Part shown: in pieces, positions 1-10,845 of the stretch
Numbering within the stretch: position 1 is the stretch's first letter
How the letters are laid out: the number at the start of each line of letters is the position of its first letter
Assembly (NCBI GenBank): GCA_030141605.1
Contig: JAQGDQ010000300.1
Coordinates: 147,501 to 211,500, forward strand
Origin: Tubiluchus corallicola
Taxonomy: Eukaryota; Priapulida; Priapulimorpha; Priapulimorphida; Tubiluchidae
Direction of reading: 5' to 3'
DNA length: 64,000 nt
The notes under the pieces: model-generated
What the model saw: the letters and a program-made list of their open reading frames with translations, nothing else
Database searches by the model: none
Told to the model about the DNA's origin: nothing
Made by a program: the position numbers and the translations under genes

Positions 1-733
1 ATTTGATTTGAATTCTTTACTCTACATAACTGAGACTAAAAACGTGATTTCCTGAATTGGTTACCTGTGAGACGTGGTGAGACTATAGGAAATATTCACA
101 TTTCAGTTCCTTGCAAGACTTGACGCCAGTATTTGATTGCTCACTGGTTTTTGCCTGAATAATAGCTTTGCCATTGTGTTTTTCTACTGTTGATAATCAT
201 GGTAGTAACTGAATGATTAGTTTTTGGTGTAACTTTGTTATAATTGTGTGATTAGGCGAAACATGACATGTTTCTTGCTTACTGTTATTGATGTTCGCTT
301 CTTAATTTAATCTTTATTTATACTCAGCCAAGAGTGAAATTAATAACAAAATTAGCGGCAAGTCTCAAAACATTAAAAGTAAGAGGTTAAAGGGGGAATA
401 GAAAAGATTGAAAATTGCTTCTACGTTTTTGAAGATTTTGCAATTTTGTGAACTGTTTTCTACTTTACTAGTATTCTGCAAACTCCATCTTTAGTAAGTT
501 TCAATTTCAGCGTATAATTTTATGACCTAAACTGGTAATTTCATAGTAGTAAAAAGTCACAGTTAAACCTGCCTGTACATTTAAAGTACGAAGAATGTGC
601 TAATCTTAAGTTCATTTAAAAGGAAATAATGGCTACAAATTTTAATTAATCTATCGTCAGCTTTTGAAAAGACTTTTACACAACTAGCAAAACAATGACA
701 AAAAACAGAATGATTATAAATGTTTGAGGCGAA

Positions 734-958
734 GTGAAATACTTTTTGCTACAAGTTCATAACCTGCAAGCCGACATCCAGCTCCCGGCGCTTGAAGAAT
801 TCACCATTAATGTAGTTGATTGTTTCAGGACGAATAACGATCTTACTATCAAGAACATTGTTTATAAAATGAAGTACGCGCCATTGCGTGGCAACTCATT
901 CTCTAAGTACGTATGGCAAAATGGTAGAAATATCTCGTTAGCTGAACATCTGTTGTAG
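734..958. other. short unassigned open stretch, protein-like on both strands
   Basis: The plus strand is open for 74 codons from 734. The minus strand of the same segment also contains a protein-like run, ending ETINYINGEFFKRRELD before a stop. Neither matches a family I know. Local GC is higher than in the surroundings. It may be an exon, a decayed mobile-element fragment or chance. The rest of 1-1620 shows nothing else I can name. Confidence 0.15.
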
Positions 959-1623
959 CATTAGCAGTGGACCCATGGCTGTTGGATAGTTCAGCAAATT
1001 CAACTAAAGTACATTTTTCATATATTCTCAATGTGTAAGTATATATGATAGCGTTTTTAAATTTTTAATAACAAGAACGACATCAATTTCATAATCACTC
1101 CACAATATCGATGAATTTTATAACATTGTTTATTAAAAAATCAACTTTTCAACAGCACACTAGCAACTTCTATCGTGCATATTGAAGGTGGCTGCCAGTG
1201 TTCAGCTGAAACATTGATTTTTTAAATAAAATATTATGAAATTTTTTGATATCGTTGTGGGTTACTTATTAAAATACGTGTACGTTGTATAACAGACGTA
1301 TACCAAAATCATGTTTATATTTAAAATATCACTTTCATTGTAACATTAATGCCGATAGACTGCAATCGATGCCGATTTTTATCAGTGATTTTTAACTGTA
1401 TTAAAAGATTGGGGGCAGATAAAACAGAATAAATTTAAAGCTGGCTATATTTACGATCTTAAAATTTTCAACCAACAGTAAGTGTGCAAATAATAAAACT
1501 GAAGTAACCACATGCAAACTACAGGAAATCGACCTCTTAAAAAGTGAATGAACTTTTCTGCATCAATCATTATAAAACTGACAAACTGATAAACACGAGC
1601 GGTCAAAAAACTTCACAACGTAC

Positions 1624-1756
1624 CCAACTTAATCGTGACGTCCCCAGGCCCGCCGTAATCACTACTTGGAGGTAATCCGTGACAAGAACAAGAACAGAAG
1701 AGAAAAAATATCATCAAAATAGCAAATTTGGCATTCGTTGACCAGATATCCGCCAT
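1624..1756 (-). CDS. candidate first coding exon of a secreted or membrane protein
   Basis: On the minus strand an ATG at 1756 opens 44 codons plus one base and then meets a GT donor (GGGTACG). The translation has a charged or polar start, a hydrophobic core (FAILMIFFLFCSCSC, residues 11-25) and a small-residue region before HGLPPSSDYGG, so it reads as a signal peptide followed by GDVTIKL. An AG lies one base upstream of the ATG, as at other genes here. The GDVTIKLG ending is reminiscent of the start of ligand-binding domains in class C receptors, but that is only a resemblance. I could not find the next exon towards position 1, so the gene would continue left or beyond the window. It could be a chance frame. 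Confidence 0.42.
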
Positions 1757-2454
1757 ACTGCCGTTTCACTGCTTGAAAGCCTTGGTATATGATGCCTGTG
1801 CGCATAACATATTGCAGCAGTTAGAGAACACTCTACTAGACTGCTAGCCTAGCAGAAAGAAAAAACAAAACTATGTCAAGTCTACACGCTGGTGGAAGTT
1901 ACATGGTCTCACGCTTGGGGTTTTCCTGTGTTATTACAACTATCTATTATGCACAAGTAGGCTTTTTCTTAGCAAACTGCGGTGTCTCTGCTAAGCGAAA
2001 ATGAAAGTGTTTGCACTTAATTATTACAAGCATGAAAGAATCTGCAGTGCTTTCTTCTTGCAAACACACTGACAAAAATGTACGAAACTATTCGCATAAT
2101 CGGTTTTTATAGAAATAACAAGGTGGCATGACTTCTAAGCAAGTTTAATAATGTTAAAAGTATCCCAGGAAAAAAATGCAGTTTAACTTGATTTTCATTT
2201 ATGTACATTTTCTTATTTCTTCACATTATGACTTTTTATTGCACTGAAGCTCATAATTTAACAGCTAATCTCGTAAAATATATAAACACGAATATAAACA
2301 GCATGACTGAATCAACATCGTTACAGGGCGGCAGCCGACTGTTGTTATTTCACTACAGTACTTTTAACTTTGTTACCCTGAATTTTATTATTGAAAAACC
2401 TGCTGTCAAGTAAAATACACGAAAAAACTTTTCAATATTATATCGAATAACATA

Positions 2455-2539
2455 CAGCAAGTCCTCGCTTAACGACTCCCCGCAAAGCGCCGTTTCGTTT
2501 TGCTGAAACGCATTAGCGTCGTTAAGCGAAAACTTACTA
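2455..2539. mobile_element. 85-bp MITE with TA target duplication (Tc1/mariner, Tigger-like ends)
   Basis: The left end CAGCAAGTCCTCGCTTAACG and the right end, whose reverse complement begins TAGTAAGTTTTCGCTTAACG, form an inverted repeat of about 22 bp with a few mismatches. TA lies directly outside both ends (2453-2454 and 2540-2541). The interior is only about 40 bp and has no coding capacity. The ends and TA duplication fit a non-autonomous mariner/pogo-type element. A related end is seen at 52613-52634. Confidence 0.7.
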
Positions 2540-2639
2540 TAGTTTTAACATAGCAAGCCAAAGCTGCTAAACAGAATGCAGAATGCAGCAGAATGAAAGA
2601 TGGTTTTGTTTGTTTTACATAGATTAATGCAAAATAAAC

Positions 2640-2835
2640 CACTGATTTGAATTGAATTGAAATTTATTTTTTCTCCAGTTTACAAATATATATATACATA
2701 ACCACGTCCAGTCTGCAAGGATGCAACAGTTGAATAGTATACAGGTAAATAGGGCCTAATTGCTAGTAATAAGTGAAAGAGAAGATAGCGAGTCGACCAA
2801 AAGGTCATCAAGTCAGCCATCCTTTTAATATGTTA
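2640..2835 (-). repeat. 3' end of a truncated LINE
   Basis: Read on the minus strand, the segment has GATGACCTTTTGGTC, then GGAGAAAAAATAAA followed by a short TTCAA-type tail. The same plan (GATGACC.TATGGTC, then GGAGAAAATAAA and a simple tail) ends the LINE at 48921-50461, so this is probably a 5'-truncated relative. No coding sequence remains. Confidence 0.45.
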
Positions 2836-4437
2836 AAATTATATGATCACTGGCAGCACTAGTGAGTAATAAGGTACAGACAACAAATTAATTTAACCAG
2901 CTTGGTTTCCTAAATTAGTAGTTTCTAAGAAAACCTGAGGTAACTGACATGTAATTTTATGTATATTTGCAGTTGGGTTGATAAATGAATGTGTGATTTA
3001 ACAATATTATAATTTATTGTGTTACAGTGACAGAAAAAACACTAAGTATAACTTAAGTAATGATATGCAATCCTTAGTAATCTTCTACAAATTACTAGAA
3101 CAAAAAGAATATATAAATGACAACTATACTCTATTGTAGAAAGAACAATTAAGTGAGTAAGCAATTTATTGTCATTATAGCATAATGCATACAATGAAAT
3201 TTATGTGGTTTTACGTACTGCAATAACTTATAGAAACAGCAAGGAGATTAACACAAATAATTGTTAGTGTTGTACAGTGACGTAAAGAATTAATATTGGA
3301 GATTTACTGAAATTTACTGTTGATGGTGCGAATTGTTCTATTCATTAATTAATTAATCACTAATTGGTCGTATCCCACATGATCACTTAATATTACTATG
3401 CTATGTCTAAGTACTAAATCACCAGTAAGGATATACTTAAATTTATTATGTGCTTCAAAAAATACTTTGTATTCGAAGATCAGGGAAAGATCACTAGAAT
3501 TAAATTTATTAAAGAAAAAGTTTATCTATATGTAATTATTAATAAAGTATTATTACGGCATTGAAAGTTTACTTACGTTATGGTCGCCGTTTAGTCTACT
3601 CAATTTTTCTTAGCCTTTGCAATGAATTTCTTGACTTCATTTATAAGCAGCCCCCAAATAAGCTACTTTGTCGAAACAACTATTTGAATATATAACAAGT
3701 ACAATTTCCCACTTAGTAATGTTGTCTATTTGTTGGTAACAGTTTAATTTATGTATCAAGTAATTATAAAGATATAAACTCCGCGGACGCGTTCAGAACA
3801 TTAAAAAGACGTTTTAAAATTTCATTAGAAAAGCGTTCCGAAAAATTAATTTTATTTTCGCGTCAGGCTCCAGCTATACCTACTCGAGATTATGACACCC
3901 CTACAAATTCACTGGCTTTAGTGATTAGACGTATAACTTAGACGTTTGCTTCAAAACTCTCATCAATGGGCCTATTCTCTGTGATCACTTTTACAACGTA
4001 GACACCTCACAATAATAGGGTTCTTCACGACTTCCCTGTCCTGGTTCCGCCCCGATTGTGTCATTGCTTACCGCATCACTGATTTGATATCACTTTCAAC
4101 ATTTACGGAGGGAACATTTGATTATTCATTTTAACATTAAATATTTTATTAAAACTCTCCGTGCAATAACTTCCCGATTAATATCAGACATTGACCTTGA
4201 ATGACCGCATGTTTAACTTTCTCTTACAAGTTCCGCCTACGTGCGTAAAGTGTTGATTTAGGGGCGACTACACAACTTTGCTCAACTCCCACGAAAAAGA
4301 GGAAACACAATAATTCACTGCTAATCAGTTGTAACGCGAGAAGAACATGGAAAATCCGAGAGGTAAAAGCTTTACAGCTTTATGTAACTTATTACATGTC
4401 ATTACGGTTTATACAGAGTGTGACTCGAACAAGCTAA

Positions 4438-4438
<1 letters not shown>
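2836..4438. other. gene-free AT-rich stretch
   Basis: No exon with flanking splice sites, no RNA gene and no clear repeat boundary could be recognised. Reading frames are short and interrupted on both strands. Confidence 0.4.

Positions 4439-4511
<73 letters not shown>
4439..4511. repeat. (CA)n microsatellite
   Basis: A nearly perfect run of about 36 CA dinucleotides, introduced by GCGCA. Confidence 0.98.
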
Positions 4512-4513
<2 letters not shown>

Positions 4514-4684
4514 GCTATTATAGGTCTACTATGCAGGGAGATTACGGATTAGAGCTTGGAACGCAGCAGCTCCAAAAGTCACAAGCAACGACTGAAAATT
4601 TACATGCGTTATTTATTTTGGCTATTTAAGGCTACTGTGCTACGGTGTGCTTCTGTGGAATAATGAATCCTTCTCGCATCCGTA

Positions 4685-4965
4685 GATTATTTATTTGTTT
4701 ATAATATATTTATAACACACCCATGGCAGAAGTCAAGGGACTTATGTGTCCCTTAAAAACAGCATAAAAACGCCGAAGTTTAGAATATAAAAATACAATT
4801 GAAAATACAAAATACGTGTACTTAATCTGAACACATAAATACGCATCTATTACATTAAAAATCATTATATGTTACGTTACGTATTATTACATCAAAAATC
4901 ATCACAGTCAATCACACATCACAGATCATTAAAACACAGAAACACTAAATTTAAATTAATCTTAT
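4685..4965 (-). repeat. probable LINE 3' untranslated fragment
   Basis: On the minus strand this reads GGGACACATAAGTCCCTTG, then AT-rich sequence ending AACAAATAAATA. This resembles the 3' ends of the other LINE fragments in the window. No reading frame is left, and boundaries are approximate. Confidence 0.3.
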
Positions 4966-5078
4966 TTTGAAAGATGGCGCATGGATGCTAGGCCAGGAAC
5001 TGTTCACTGTTATGCATCATCGTCAGTCAGGCGTCGGCTGGCTTCCTGCGAAGGCGTATATGATACATGGCTGTGAGA

Positions 5079-5127
5079 TTCCTCGAGGTTCTAGAGCTAT
5101 CTAGTGACCTTGTGCGCTGCTTATAAA
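5079..5127 (+). promoter_or_regulatory. core promoter of the small heat shock gene: degenerate HSE plus TATA box
   Basis: TATAAA at 5122-5127 is preceded by ATTCCTCGAGGTTCTAGAG, in which two TTC triplets lie 10 bp apart and a GAG follows in the GAA position. This is a weakened heat-shock-element pattern about 30-45 bp upstream of TATA. Transcription would start near 5150, with the ATG at 5239. TATA plus HSE is the usual layout of inducible heat shock genes; heat inducibility here is inferred. Confidence 0.5.
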
Positions 5128-5238
5128 CTGATGGAATTAGAGCTGCGCTCACTTTAGAAGCTCTGTGCTTAACGTTTGCTCTGTGCAAGTCGTGGCAGAC
5201 ATTTCTCTCTGTGTTAAATCTCTCGACATTTTACAGCC

Positions 5239-5778
5239 ATGTCTATGGTACCACACGAAGACAGATCCAGACAGTTGGAGCCGTGGAGAAACTGGCCCAC
5301 ACATCAGTTTCAAGACTTTGAACGCGAAGTGGAGCGGCTGCGTAGAGAGATGGCTGAACGGGACCGAGAGTTCTGGGAACAGCGCCGCTTCCCAGAGAAA
5401 TTCGGACGCCCGGGATGGCAGGTGTCCCCTTTCGTAGGCATGCAAGGACCCAAGGACGGAGTGTCAACTCGCGACGTCGTGGGCAGAGATGGACGCAACT
5501 CGCTTCAGATGAATTTTGATGTACGGGATTACCGACCGGAAGAGATACAAGTAACAGCTGACGGGAACAGCATCCGGGTACATGCAAAGCACGATGAATC
5601 GACAGGAGCCGGACAGACCTACCGGGAATTTACCCGACAGTTCACTCTCCCTAATAACGTAGATCTCAGTGGAATTTCGTCGCATCTGACGTATGATGGT
5701 GTTCTAGCAGTGGAGGCACCTTATATAGCCAACCAGTTACAGCACGGACCTACAGTCATTCCAATCAAATACAAGTAA
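5239..5778 (+). CDS. small heat shock protein (alpha-crystallin family), 179 aa, intronless
   Basis: This is an ATP-independent holdase chaperone that would keep unfolding proteins soluble in the cytosol. The N-terminal arm (residues 1-85) is rich in W, F, R and E, with an amphipathic charged helix around EREVERLRREMAERDREFW. The alpha-crystallin domain runs from about residue 87 (NSLQMNFDVRDYRPEEIQV) to 161, including the strand FTRQFTLP and the SSHLTYDGVLAVEAP segment typical of the domain end. The C-terminal tail carries the I-x-I/V-type motif VIPIKYK, used for oligomer contacts. Length is normal for metazoan HSPB proteins. It has no intron, as is common for stress genes. An acceptor-like ttttacag ends two bases before the ATG. 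I do not assign a specific paralogue. Confidence 0.96.
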   Translation: MSMVPHEDRSRQLEPWRNWPTHQFQDFEREVERLRREMAERDREFWEQRRFPEKFGRPGWQVSPFVGMQGPKDGVSTRDVVGRDGRNSLQMNFDVRDYRPEEIQVTADGNSIRVHAKHDESTGAGQTYREFTRQFTLPNNVDLSGISSHLTYDGVLAVEAPYIANQLQHGPTVIPIKYK

Positions 5779-7324
5779 ATCAGAGGCGCATGCTGGAATG
5801 TAACTGTTAATTATTCATCTCGGTTGTTGAAAAACGTTTACTCTTCTCAAAACAATCTTATTTATATAAAGTATGTAACGGGTGTTAACTGAATCTATTG
5901 CATCCCATTTTTCAAATGTGCAAGATGGAAGTTTTGACTACTTGGATTTTGATGTTACTTTGAATGTAAGACGCCAAAATCAAGTTACGATTGTTTTTTA
6001 CATTTGCGCAGTTTTACGCGTCTATATTCGCATAACTAATTATTGTGTACATTACTAGAGTTGAAAGTGTGTTCGTCGTCATGAAAATATCGTGGTTGTT
6101 TTTGATATTGAAAATAATACTAGCGAACTAGTCCGGTTAAAGAGCAATGATTTTTAGTGTAGCAGTGGATTTTAGCTATAAACGTTTTACAAAAGGAAAG
6201 TGGATAGTAGATTATTTTAACAATTGTCAATGTCCAGCCAAGCTTATTTTTTCAAAATATAAACATCTACCTGCTGACTAAACTATTCTAGACATCGACT
6301 CTTGCTTGCTGTTATTACTTAGATATATTAGCAACGTTGTTAACATATTGCATAATAGCATATGTTTTTATTGCATAATATACTAGTTGTATAAATGTAA
6401 ACATAAATTATGCCTTTAGACGATGTTATTAATTCAATTGTGTTTACAACAAGTCTTTACATAGATGTTTGGTGGTTTCAGGCCTTCCCGTGGAGACCTT
6501 TAAGAACCAGTAAATGACCCGGCTTCAATTACACTTACATTTACCGGGTATAGAGTTACAACAACACTATAATTACTCTCATGTACTCCATAATTACTTA
6601 ATAACACAAACTGAGCGCTGAATTCTAATGCTGATTACTATCGTGTTCCTACAGATGGTTGCTTATAAATCTTACGCTCTTGATATTCGGTCTATTTAAC
6701 GCAATGAATCCCCAAGTTCTGATGGGATGAAATCTATAAATTACACAGAACTTGACTGAGCACTGACGTCCCACGTTTGCTGCGCTCCCAGACGAGTTGC
6801 AGTTAATTTTAGAATTAGTCGCATGTGCCGTGAAGCTAGCAAAATAACACAGAATTTTAACTTTACAATGTCACTTTTAAAGCACAGTGGCGTGTTTTAC
6901 AGTTTTACTTTAATTTTTTCACCCTGGCGAATAATAATATTGTTTTTTGAATTGCGTTTGATTTGTCAACAAAGTTACGTCATACATGACATGTCGACTA
7001 CCTGATACTTTCCACAGCTAACGACAATCCATACAATCCATCCTATGATGCAGCGTCCAAGCTACTACATAATTATTGTACAGGGTGTTTCAAAAGAAGT
7101 GCAACAGAATTATGCTGATACGCTTATGTTTTATAATGGACAGAAATCAAGTTATACAGTAAGCGGAGAACTTTATGCAAATATAATATTATTTTACGTC
7201 ATTATGACGTCATAATGCAGAATCCAGGATCATTCTGGAAAAAATAACAAGTGCATCCAGCCTGATGAACTTAGGTTGGGTTTTCTGTAACGTCAGAACA
7301 TACAGCGTCTATTCCATTTGTCTG
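5779..7324. other. sHSP 3' flank and gene-free stretch
   Basis: No exon is recognisable. The 3' UTR of the heat shock gene must lie at the left end, but no canonical AATAAA was found close to the stop. A 16-bp perfect palindrome containing TGACGTCA lies at 7201-7216. Confidence 0.4.
7201..7216. promoter_or_regulatory. perfect palindrome with full cAMP response element
   Basis: ATTATGACGTCATAAT is a perfect 16-bp palindrome centred on the CREB/ATF consensus TGACGTCA. Whether it regulates a gene is unknown; the nearest starts are more than 1 kb away. Confidence 0.3.
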
Positions 7325-7329
7325 CAAGT

Positions 7330-7588
7330 TAAAGCAAAACCGGACCAAATCTTAAACTGTACGTCAAAACAATTTACTCTTTAAAATATTGAAAGAAAAC
7401 ATCCGATTTTTCAAATGTGACTTACGTGACTTACGCTAGTTCCTCGCTGTTAGATGCATTTCGCCATTCGCTAGTTAGACGGGCACTAGCACCTGCATTT
7501 TGGAAACACATTGCAAAAAACAGGTGCTGTACCTCTCGGTACAGATGTGCTAGTTTGTGACAAACTACACACGTTCGACAGCTCACAC
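7330..7588. repeat. dispersed repeat family R1, copy A (partial)
   Basis: This segment aligns by eye with 47396-47950 and 59003-59505. Shared blocks include AGTTCCTCGCTGTTA, GCATTTCGCCATTCGC and GGTGCTGTACCTCTC. Copy A stops where the reverse-transcriptase fragment begins at about 7590. The class of element is unknown. Confidence 0.75.
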
Positions 7589-7589
7589 A

Positions 7590-7800
7590 AATGTAAAACA
7601 CTTAATCCCAACAAAAGTTCAGGCTGTGACAGCTTATCACCTAAGATTATTTCAGATATTATTCCTTATATTGCAATTCCCATGTGCCACATTATCAGTT
7701 TATCCATTCAGTCTTGGCGAGGTACCTGATAAAATGAAGGAATCTGTGGTTATACCCTGGTATAAAAGTTTTCTACACATCATTGATCCCACATTTCTAC
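7590..7800 (+). pseudogene. LINE reverse transcriptase fragment (fingers/palm), frameshifted
   Basis: The plus strand encodes NPNKSSGCDSLSPKIISDII and then ...HIISLSIQS. After a shift of one frame it continues VPDKMKESVVIPWYK. This is the well-known start of the non-LTR reverse transcriptase domain (K.sxGxDxipxkilk ... i.plt.ifN.Sl..g.vPd.wK.a.ViPlyK). Upstream and downstream RT motifs are missing, so it is a short, dead fragment. Confidence 0.65.
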
Positions 7801-8031
7801 CCGCATTGTTTCTTCTGGGACACTACGACCCAATTGTGACGCAAAGATGTTAATGGAACAGAAATTGAAACAAATTAATGTCACAAGATTTGCGTAACGT
7901 TTTTGTACTATAATTACTCGAGCTGCGGATAAGTAAGACTAGCGAGACTAATTTTTATATATAAACTTATTAGTTCTAATCAATAATCACTTAAATCGTG
8001 CAATTAAATAATTATAAATTTAATTTACTAA

Positions 8032-8037
8032 TTTATT
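8032..8037 (-). terminator. candidate poly(A) signal of the fucosyltransferase gene
   Basis: AATAAA on the minus strand, about 315 bases beyond the stop codon at 8351. It is the nearest canonical hexamer I found; use is inferred. Confidence 0.3.
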
Positions 8038-8350
8038 ATTCGGCACTTTGTAAGACACGATCATATTTCCTATATTTTCAAAAACGTATTTACAAGAGAG
8101 ACATACAACAAACAGGCAAATAAAATAAGCTAGAAGCACCAATTGAAACCGAGGAATTTAAACATTCGGTAGCAAGTCAATGATTAAAAGAAGCAATAAT
8201 AAAGCAAAGTACTATTAAAACGGAATGTACATTCCACGTTCGACAGGAGAGAACGAATCCTCAAATAGTTTGTCGCACTATAATAGTTTGTGGTGTGCAC
8301 ACAATGGCTTCAAATACACAACAGCTCATAACAATTACATTACATTGCCA

Positions 8351-9514
8351 TTAGTTCTGAGATATACATTCTTCCCACCAGTCGCCTAAATCCCACCACA
8401 CTTTCCTAGGTTCCTGCCTATTGTGCAATTTCGTGCAGAGTTTACACCAAGCCCTCTTCTTTGGGACGGAAAAAACACGGTATCCAAATCTGATATTAAA
8501 GTACTGCAAGTACAATGTACTGTTTTTTGCCACTTTTTTCAAGTACCCGGCAAGGCTCTTGGCAGAAGAAAAATCATCGACGTGTATATATGAACCTGGT
8601 ATGGCCAATTCACGATAGGCATCACGCGAGGCGCCCCGGACTACTTGCACCGCCCCTGACTTACTCAGACGAGCGTCAACCCTAGACCAATACTTTTCTG
8701 TAATATAATCTGGACACTGACTGTTTTCAAATGCTAAAACAAACAGGTATCTTGAAATCAAACTTTGCAAGCACGTATAGTTGCCATCACAGACGCGACC
8801 CTTTCCACAATGACCAAAAATATCAACACCAATGTAACGATTCAATTCTTTCATGAAAGCCAACCGATCTTTGTTACAGTTGCTCACAAAAGCCACGGCC
8901 ATTTTGTTCTTACTTTTCACCAAATTTTTGTCAGCTCGGTACGTTGAATTCCTTTTAAACGCCGCTCCATATGGTACGACAAAATCCGAGTCCCGTCTGT
9001 ATGTCATTGTCCAATTGAAATATCCGTTGTATTCACTCGCATTGAATCTTTCTCTAGCTGTGGTGCGAATTGGTGGCTCTTGTGAATAAAACACGTATCT
9101 CTGATTCGGAATCCGATGTCTCGGATCCGGTAATGGACAGTTCTTCATCATGAACGGAAAAAAGACAACAGCGTCAACTTTTCCGACCAGCGTTTGATTG
9201 AAAACAGGATAACACGACACTCCATCGCCACATTTTGATAACGTATTAGCGTTGGGCCATCCTGAACGTCCGTAATAAGTGTTCCAGAATAAAATGGACT
9301 TTTGAGCGGTTCTGTTGCCGCCGCTAGCAAATAAGGCTTTGTGGTAATAAAAATCCTTCTGCACTTCGCTCGATGGTACTACTATATAGTGAACTGGAAT
9401 GAACAATATTAAAAAACAAGTAATAAAAATCAAGCTCACGAACGTACATTTCAGCAACCTTCCCTTTTTGGTGTCTGGGCTTACACTTTGAATAGTCTGT
9501 GTCGATATATACAT
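8351..9514 (-). CDS. alpha-1,3-fucosyltransferase (GT10 family), 387 aa, intronless
   Basis: This enzyme would transfer fucose from GDP-fucose to N-acetylglucosamine of glycans in the Golgi. It is a type II membrane protein: a short cytosolic tail, a transmembrane anchor at about residues 21-46 (LKCTFVSLIFITCFLILFIP), a stem, and a lumenal catalytic domain. Family motifs are clear: FNWTMTYRRDSDFVVPYG (166-183) and the GDP-fucose-binding signature LAFENSQCPDYITEKYW (260-276), followed by GAVQVVRG and YIHVDDF. Several N-x-S/T sequons (for example 67, 106, 158, 167, 189, 245, 331) and cysteines fit a lumenal domain. The length matches the family. I start at the first in-frame ATG; an acceptor-like AG lies 22 bases upstream. 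It could be any of the invertebrate alpha-1,3-FucTs; exact linkage is unknown. Confidence 0.95.
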   Translation of the reverse strand: MYISTQTIQSVSPDTKKGRLLKCTFVSLIFITCFLILFIPVHYIVVPSSEVQKDFYYHKALFASGGNRTAQKSILFWNTYYGRSGWPNANTLSKCGDGVSCYPVFNQTLVGKVDAVVFFPFMMKNCPLPDPRHRIPNQRYVFYSQEPPIRTTARERFNASEYNGYFNWTMTYRRDSDFVVPYGAAFKRNSTYRADKNLVKSKNKMAVAFVSNCNKDRLAFMKELNRYIGVDIFGHCGKGRVCDGNYTCLQSLISRYLFVLAFENSQCPDYITEKYWSRVDARLSKSGAVQVVRGASRDAYRELAIPGSYIHVDDFSSAKSLAGYLKKVAKNSTLYLQYFNIRFGYRVFSVPKKRAWCKLCTKLHNRQEPRKVWWDLGDWWEECISQN

Positions 9515-10337
9515 GGCATATTAAGCTCTTCAAAGACTAGAACACAGTAATGTATGAAATTATCACGAAATGCGGAATAATTTGTTGCAGAAGAACAAGC
9601 AAGCGTGAAGCAGCTGAAATACAGTACACAACTAGTATTACTGAGAACACTAAGTCTTTCTAGAAAATTTGCCAAGTATTGCCTGTACACATATGGCAAA
9701 CAAAGCCAAAAGTACACGCTGAGTGATATGAATCCGGTCCACAACCCAAATGCAGCTATTAGCCACTGCAGGAGGCCGCAGGGTATAATGATACCAACTT
9801 CATTGGTTTCCGCTCCTTGCCACTTGCCACTTTGACAGACTACCGACAATAAAAATAGAAAATGTCATTGAATTAAAAATGGTATTGTTATGTATCTTTC
9901 GGTGCTTGGAAAATTTCAGTAGGTTATAAACATCATTTGGGCAAAATCACTATAATCCTCGGTGTTTGCCAAAGACAGAGCAATTACCACACGGATTAAT
10001 TCAGGCTATATAGTGCTGCTGTACTAATTTTCTTGCTTCCTGCAAGTTTAAAGTCTTCTTTACTTTCAACTTTATCGCTTCTTAGTTTTAAACCTGGATT
10101 ACCTTCACAAAACGACGGTAGTTTATTAAAATTTCAACTTAATTGTTGAGTTTTTTTCACTTATCCATATGCCTCCTCTTCTTGTTTCGTGGATTCGCCA
10201 ATTATGATCTTTGGACCTCCTGTTGACTCTTACCTCGATCAGTTTATTTACTTTAACTTTACTTTAGCAAGTTAGATCAGTATTAACACGTACTAGGACC
10301 TATAGCTGTGGCCAGCTGAACTTGATGACAGAATAAG
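9515..10337. other. 5' flank of the fucosyltransferase gene
   Basis: The only sizeable open stretch is a 122-codon minus-strand frame at 9481-9849, with a hydrophobic middle, that overlaps the fucosyltransferase start in another frame. It matches nothing I know. No promoter element is clear. Confidence 0.3.
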
Positions 10338-10845
10338 TAGCAAGCACCAGGTAGCAGTACTGTATCAAACACCAGGTAGCAGCACTGTAGCAAACACCAG
10401 GTAGCAGCACTGTAGCAAACACCAGGTAGCAGCACTGTATCAAACACCAGGTAGCAGTACTGTATCAAACACCAGGTAGCAGCACTGTAGCAAGCACCAG
10501 GTAGCAGTACTGTATCAAACACCAGGTAGCAGCACTGTAGCAAGCACCAGGTAGCAGTACTGTATCAAACACCAGGTAGCAGCACTGTAGCAAACACCAG
10601 GTAGCAGTACTGTATCAAACACCAGGTAGCAGCACTGTAGCAAACACCAGGTAGCAGTACTGTATCAAACACCAGGTAGCAGCACTGTAGCAAACACCAG
10701 GTAGCAGCACTGTAGCAAACACCAGGTAGCAGCACTGTATCAAACACCAGGTAGCAGCACTGTATCAAACACCAGGTAGCAGCACTGTAGCAAACACCAG
10801 GTAGCAGCACTGTAGCAAACACCAGGTAGCACCACTGACTACCAA
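10338..10845. repeat. 25-bp minisatellite, about 20 copies
   Basis: The unit is close to AGCACTGTAGCAAACACCAG plus GTAGC. Variant positions alternate AGCAC/AGTAC and GTAGCAAAC/GTATCAAAC/GTAGCAAGC. Because 25 is not a multiple of three and no frame contains a stop on the minus strand, the array makes long spurious reading frames there with a 25-residue period. It is not coding. Confidence 0.97.

Noticed and set aside
4439-4511. The regular CA run as a CRISPR-like or coding repeat
   Set aside because: Simple dinucleotide microsatellite; no spacers, and the genome is eukaryotic.
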